From Tremella fuciformis (Eukaryota; Basidiomycota; Tremellomycetes; Tremellales; Tremellaceae): a stretch of 64,000 nt of DNA. Position 1 is the stretch's first letter. Every line of letters begins with the position of its first letter. Of the stretch, positions 59,666 to 64,000 are shown piece by piece. The stretch covers positions 1,736,001 to 1,800,000 of the forward strand of contig CP136496.1 in the NCBI GenBank assembly GCA_032768795.1. The letters are read 5' to 3'. The notes below the pieces were generated by a model. The model did no database searches and had not been told where the DNA came from. It was given only the letters and a program-made list of their open reading frames with translations. The position numbers were made by a program, and so were the translations under genes.

Positions 59666-60266
59666 ATGGTACTTCAGCTTTGTCATGAGAGTCGGTCAAG
59701 CTGACGCTCAGTCCTTCCGCGTCGTCCCTTCGGCTCAGCCGTCCGGCTCGGTCTCTGGCCAGGCCAGCGCTCACCCCATCACCGGTACGCACGATGCCAT
59801 GCGACACGGCCTCACACCTGCTTCGCAAGCAGCAGCATCGAGCAATATCAGTCCACTACAGGCACGATTGCAAAAGGTCAGCTTGACGACCTTTCGTCCT
59901 GAGCTGACATATCAGTGGTCGCATACCCAGAAAGAGCTGCAACAGACCATGGCGCGCAACACCTTTGGCCTCGGCGTCCCCTTACGACAAGAGATGGAGC
60001 TGAAGCTCGTGTCCAACGTGAGTTCTCCTCTTAGCGGCACGCCATGGAAGTAAGACGGGGCGCTGATCCGGCAGTCCCCACATCACCCCCTTCTTCACAC
60101 CGCATCCCCCTCGTCCCTTCCACTTGGCGGCTCGCACAACCTCGCACTGGAGATCCTGCGCGGAGAAGATGAGACGCTTGACGCGGCAGATTTCATGGCC
60201 GGCTCGAGAGAGATGGGCGAGGTGCTGGACACGTCGGCCGTCATGGAGAAGAGCCGGGGGATGTAG
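59666..60266 (+). CDS. UMP1: Proteasome maturation factor Ump1
   Basis: Ump1 (POMP) is a chaperone trapped in and degraded by the newly formed 20S proteasome. Four exons (59666-59668, 59712-59876, 59916-60017, 60075-60266) give 153 residues, near yeast Ump1 (148). The first exon consists only of the ATG codon. Family landmarks are SFRVVPSA, GTHDAMRHGL, SPLQARLQKW, QQTMARNTFGLGVPLRQEMELKLVS and the terminal GSHNLALEILRG, with an acidic DETLDAADFM region. The HDxMRHGL and FGLGxPLRxxME blocks make the call firm. The alternative start inside intron 1 (ATG 59683) would add residues lacking in the family. Confidence 0.94.
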
Positions 60267-60375
60267 GAACGACCAAGACACACCTCACGGACTGTACGAC
60301 CTAGACACATGCATTTGTACATATCATACGTCTCGGGAGACGCGCACGCTACTCCCTCGCTAGATCGGGCAGCGA

Positions 60376-61180
60376 TCAGGCGATGCTGGAGTATCCCCCT
60401 CGACCAGGAGGGGGCGCGGCGTCGTCGTCGTCCCCGCCGAGCTTGAAGCCTCCCGATGACGGGAATTGCGGTTCGGCCTGCGGCTGCGCCTGGCGCTGGG
60501 CTTGTGTCTCGGCTGCAGGCTGCTGTGTGAAGCCACCCGGCATAGACGGGGCCCAATCTACCATCAGCACCTTTCCAAGCATTGTCTTTGATCGAGTGGG
60601 CTCACTCGGCGCCTGTGCGCCCCAGCGCGCTCCAAAGTCCCCAACTGGCCCAAAGTTGATATCGCTCCCGCGCTCGCGGAGCTGAGCGAGACTCGAAAAG
60701 CCCAGCGGGATCTTGACCAGGAAGAGGAGCACCGAGACGAGCAAGATCAAGCCGGACAGGTTGAATATGATGGTGTAGAGGTCGAACACTAGGGAGGTGA
60801 GGCAGAGGAGCACGAACTGCAACGGATTAGCCACTTGTGTCCATCCCGTATATGGAAGCTGCAGCAGCGGGAGGGATTGAGCGAGAACGTACGTGTCGGA
60901 AAGGCTGGACGGAGGTGCGCATCTCGTAGCTGACAATGCCGAATAGCTGAGAGTCAGCGTCAATCATTGGTTGTACGGAACCATGGAGGTGTAGCCAGTT
61001 GAGGTGAGGGGAGCGGTTGGGGGGAGGGAGGATGGGACTGGGCTGGGGTTGACTTACAAGCAAGGCAAAGTTGTACGAGTACCCAGTCCGGCTCGCAGCT
61101 GTGATCAAGGCCAGACCCGCCGCGCCGGCCATGAGCTGCGTGGGGTCCTGCGAGCCGAATCGGTCTTGGACAACATTCAT
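60376..61180 (-). CDS. AGTRAP-like four-span membrane protein
   Basis: Three exons begin at ATG 61180. The first encodes MNVVQDRFGSQDPTQLMAGA and a hydrophobic segment GLALITAASRTGYSYNFALL. The second gives LFGIVSYEMRTSVQPFRH. The third gives FVLLCLTSLVFDLYTIIFNLSGLILLVSVLLFLVKIPLGFSSLAQLRERG, then a Pro/Gln-rich cytosolic tail with a DDDD stretch. Four membrane spans followed by RERG matches the topology and a short motif of the angiotensin II receptor-associated protein family (RERGGEL in human AGTRAP). That link is suggestive only. Function in fungi is unknown. Confidence 0.6.
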
Positions 61181-61404
61181 CGTGGCTGAGCGAGCGATAG
61201 AGAAAATGCCAAGGTGCTGATGTCTCTAAGGGGGAGCTGAAAGACGAGACTGTACCGCAAAGCACAGAGGTGAGAGAGGCAGTGTGAACAGAGTTCAGAG
61301 CCGACGGCCAAAGTGGAGGTGCACGTGGCGCCTAGACGTGTCCGCTCTCACAGATGCTAACCTTACATATGCTCGCGAGTGAGCGGCATCTGCTAGGCTG
61401 CAGC

Positions 61405-62648
61405 TTACTTGTTCAGAGCACTCAGAAGCTTCTCCGCCCTCGCTCTACGTAGCTCGCGAAGCTGCTCCTCGTCCCCCTCCGCGGCAACTGGATCTCCTCC
61501 CTCCACCGCGCCGTCCTTCGGGTTGTCCTTCTCGTCGGCGTCAGCCTCAGCTGCATTGGCTTCTTGAGGAGACTGGAGGTACTTCTTCGCAGTCTCAAGC
61601 ATGCTCTATATGGTCAGCTCATCCCCGTGTACTGCTCAGCGGACGTGCCTTTCGCGATGCTCCAAGGACGGTCTTCAAGTACGCCACCACTCCATCGACA
61701 TACTTGTCCGGCACCTGCCAGTCAGCTTTTGAAGCAGGAACTAAGCCAGCGAACCTCTTCCGACCAGATATTACGCATGAGCCAGTTCTGCTTCGCCTTG
61801 TTGAACTTCCATCCCTGACCCTCGGAGACGGCCCTCGATTTAAGGTGCGCCGTGGCGTGCTGGTGTACATAGTGCAGGGCTGATAGGTTAGCTGTGATCT
61901 CGCACACATGTCAGACACCAAATCACCCTTCTTCGCCTGCTCTGTAAGAGCGCTGTCTGCAAAGATCTCCTCGGTGGTGATGGCCGGTTCGGTTGTCTTT
62001 TGCTTTTTCTTCTTCTTCTTCTGTTTGCTCTCTTCTACAGGTTCAGCCGCTGGAACATCGGCTGCAAGAGGTGCCGCAGTGGTGACAGCGCCTTCCGCTG
62101 CAGGGTCATGCTTGCGCTTCTTGCTCTTGCTCTTTGTCGCTTCAGGTTCTGACGGGGACACGTCTGCGGTCTTTGCATCCTCATGACCTTGGTCCTCTGC
62201 TGCCTTTTTCGCCTGGTCCATCAGCGTAGCACAACGACGTGCAGGATGTGAAGCTCACCTCTTTCGCAGCTCGTCGGCGGGCTTTACGCTCCTCCTTGGT
62301 CTCTTCTCTTGCACCTTCGACAGGGGCTGAGCTCGGACCCGCGACAGGCTCCGACGGCTGAGCTTGGGGTTCGGCTACAGCTGCTTCTTTCGCCTTGGTG
62401 TCAGCTCATGCTGTAAACGACGAGTCAGTGAGACCACTCACGAGGCGCTTGGCCTCTTTGCGAGCTCGACGTTCCTCCTTGCTCTCCTTCTTGTCCGTCT
62501 CGACGGTTGAGCTCGGACCAGCTTGGCTCTGAGCTTGCTCCAGTTCTGCAGCTTTTCGCAAGGCTTTCTGCTCTTTTCTGGCTCGTTTCTCGGCCTTGGC
62601 ATTTGACGCTGTAGTCGTAAGAGGGGCGTCCATGATGACCCCAGCCAT
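61405..62648 (-). CDS. WKF-domain protein (C7orf50 homologue)
   Basis: The N-terminal two thirds are Lys/Glu/Ala-rich coiled coil (KAEKRARKEQKALRKAAELE, EERRARKEAKRL) with a run of six Lys, typical of nucleolar proteins. The C-terminal exons encode the WKF domain: GWKFNKAKQNWLMRNIW, then VPDKYVDGVVAYLKTVLGASRKSMLE joined over introns, then an acidic linker and a short helix LRRARAEKLLSALNK. Human C7orf50 has the matching WRFQKTRQTWLL and VPDEHFSTLLAYLEGL. Its precise role is not known; a ribosome biogenesis link is likely. A start at 62633 is also possible. Confidence 0.85.
62004..62024 (+). repeat. TTC repeat encoding a Lys run
   Basis: A TTC/TTT triplet run on the plus strand encodes the six or more Lys residues in the middle of the WKF-domain protein. 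It is a simple low-complexity tract. Confidence 0.75.
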
Positions 62649-63090
62649 ACTGCGTTGCTAGACAGGTATGCAGCCAAGAGAGAGAAGCAAGATTGAAATT
62701 TCCGGGCCTGAATGGGAAGCCTTGTGCCGGAATTTAAAGATGCCTACTCTGGGCGGCGGAGGGCGCGTTTAGCTGCAAAGCCTAACTGCACTCTTTCGCC
62801 GCCGCATCGTTCATTGCTTGCTCATCACAACACGTCCTCTCACAACACCTATCAAGCTCGAGTCGCTTAGCTGGTCTACGACGCACACGACGTATCGCTG
62901 CACTGCATCGCATCTACTTGCACGTGGAACCAACGCCTCGACGGAGAAGGGCGGCGACAAAGAAGACGGGGACAGACAGATACCTGGGCGTCCCGTTCGA
63001 CCGGATCTTGGGCGAGCAAGGGAGGATCGCCTGACGGTGCACACTTGACCTCGACGCGATTGACAGGGGCGCCGCCTACGCTTCGCTAGG
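62649..63090. other. Divergent promoter region WKF gene/ARL1
   Basis: About 440 bases between two genes that point apart. No gene or RNA was recognised. A GGGCGGCGGAGGG stretch lies near 62750-62765. Confidence 0.6.
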
Positions 63091-63949
63091 ATGGGCCTGT
63101 CGCTCTCGCGGATCTACCAGTCGCTCTCGTCGCTCGCGTTCTGGGGCAAGGACAAGGAGGTGCGGATCTTGATGGTCGGGCTGGACTCGGCGGGCAAGAC
63201 GACCATCTTGTACAGATTACAGGTGGGTCTCTGCCCATTGACAAAGTGCAGCTTTCAGATGGTTCAGAAGCTGACGTGTGCAGATAGGAGAGGTCGTGTC
63301 GACAATACCGAGTGGGTGCCATCCTCGTCGGGCGGCAATGGATGCTGCGCATTCCGCCCTCCGAGCGAGGCGCCTCGGCTGACGAGCAGCAATCGGCTTC
63401 AACGTCGAGACGGTCTCGTATAAGAATATCAACTTTCAGGTATGGGACCTCGGCGGCCAGTCGAGCATCCGGCCGTATTGGCGGTGCTACTACGCCAACA
63501 CGCAGGTGCGCCCTTGGTCAAACGTGAAAGCACATTCCGCTGACGCCGTCTTTGCTTCGTTCACTCACATTCCACTCGTCGCGATCTCTACCCGTCACTG
63601 CGCGCAAACAGGCCATCATCTACGTGATAGATTCCGCCGACACCGCCCGACTCGCCACCTCCCGCTCGGAGCTACTGACCATGCTGTCAGAGGACGAGCT
63701 CAAAGCCGTGCCCGTGCTGGTGTTTGCGAACAAGCAGGACGTCGAGGGCGCATTGAGTCCGGCGGATATCTCTGAGAAACTCGGGCTGGCAGGACAGGAG
63801 AAGGGGCGCGAGTGGAGCGTACGAGGGAGCTGCGCGACGAAGGGAGAGGGGCTCGAGGAGGGGCTAGATTGGTGCGTCGCCTCGCCTGTCCACCTAAGCT
63901 GCCTGACTGGCGCTGACGCGCAGGCTCGTCAATACAATACAGAAATAAC
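63091..63949 (+). CDS. ARL1: Arf-like GTPase Arl1
   Basis: Arl1 recruits golgins and tethering factors to the trans-Golgi. Five exons (63091-63222, 63284-63311, 63390-63505, 63612-63871, 63925-63949) give 186 residues with exact phase. Gly2 for myristoylation is present. G motifs are GLDSAGKT (P-loop), PTIGFNVET (switch I, joined across introns), VWDLGGQ (switch II) with [14 protein letters not shown], and SCATKGEGL. Human and yeast Arl1 share IGEVV and [11 protein letters not shown]. Introns 2 and 3 (78 and 106 nt) are longer than most in the window. All nucleotide-binding residues are intact. Confidence 0.96.
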
Positions 63950-64000
63950 CTCCTTCGCCTCCGCCATCCCGCCGTACTCTATCGCATCGTCTCATCTTGC

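Noticed and set aside
59199..59668. Plus-strand open frame upstream of UMP1
   Set aside because: The composition is Gly/Arg/Met-rich without features and joins UMP1 only by reading through intron 1.

Overview
The window is a gene-dense stretch of fungal nuclear DNA, almost certainly from a basidiomycete. Seen directly: 27 protein-coding genes in 64 kb on both strands, almost all broken by very short introns (mostly 35-57 nt). The introns have GT-AG ends and usually a CTGAC or CTAAT branch motif a few bases before the acceptor. Coding DNA is visibly GC-rich. The gene content (CAP10-type GT90, GH71 alpha-1,3-glucanase, NTE1, RRN3, a Mit1-type remodeler with PHD fingers and chromodomain, fungal-type RIF1) is fungal. 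The compact intron style would suit a small-genome basidiomycete such as a Pucciniomycotina yeast, but that placement is inference only. I see no mobile element, CRISPR array, rRNA or convincing tRNA gene.

Layout. 1-9.5 kb (minus): an outsized inositol-pentakisphosphate 2-kinase (IPK1) running off the left edge, a GT90 glycosyltransferase, and the mitochondrial AAA extractase MSP1. 9.9-16.3 kb (plus): RIF1 with PP1-docking motifs near the N-terminus. 16.4-21.3 kb (minus): a PHD/chromodomain SNF2 remodeler that stops before its second helicase lobe. 21.7-23.4 kb (plus): mitochondrial SSB (RIM1) and a GSKIP-domain protein. 23.5-25.2 kb (minus): complex I 51 kDa subunit. 25.2-26.5 kb: no recognisable gene. 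26.5-31.6 kb: an unknown protein, a TMEM256-like membrane protein, an ING-type PHD protein and a bestrophin-family channel. 31.8-34.8 kb (minus): TVP38-like and JMJD7-like genes. 35-40.5 kb (plus): NTE1. 40.5-43.3 kb (minus): RRN3. 43.8-45.6 kb (plus): an RNase III with an altered active site and a split dsRBD. 45.8-46.2 kb (minus): a small unknown protein. 47.1-48.9 kb (plus): secreted GH71. 49.1-51.9 kb (minus): VPS5-type sorting nexin. 52.2-53.2 kb (plus): EFG1. 53.3-56.0 kb (minus): calcineurin-like phosphoesterase/5'-nucleotidase. 57.0-58.2 kb (minus): casein kinase 1. 59.7-60.3 kb (plus): UMP1. 60.4-62.6 kb (minus): AGTRAP-like and WKF-domain proteins. 63.1-63.9 kb (plus): ARL1.

The genes are mostly housekeeping and do not form one pathway. 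Loose themes are nuclear chromatin and rRNA (RIF1, the Mit1-like remodeler, ING protein, RRN3, EFG1, RNase III), mitochondrion (MSP1, RIM1, complex I), and membrane traffic or lipid and wall biology (ARL1, VPS5, TVP38, NTE1, GT90, GH71). The most interesting observations are the truncated remodeler, the RNase III with Ser at a catalytic Asp position and a dsRBD interrupted by about 137 residues, the IPK1 with more than 1,000 residues of disordered flanks, the UMP1 start codon standing alone as an exon, and the N-terminal RVxF-SILK pair in RIF1.
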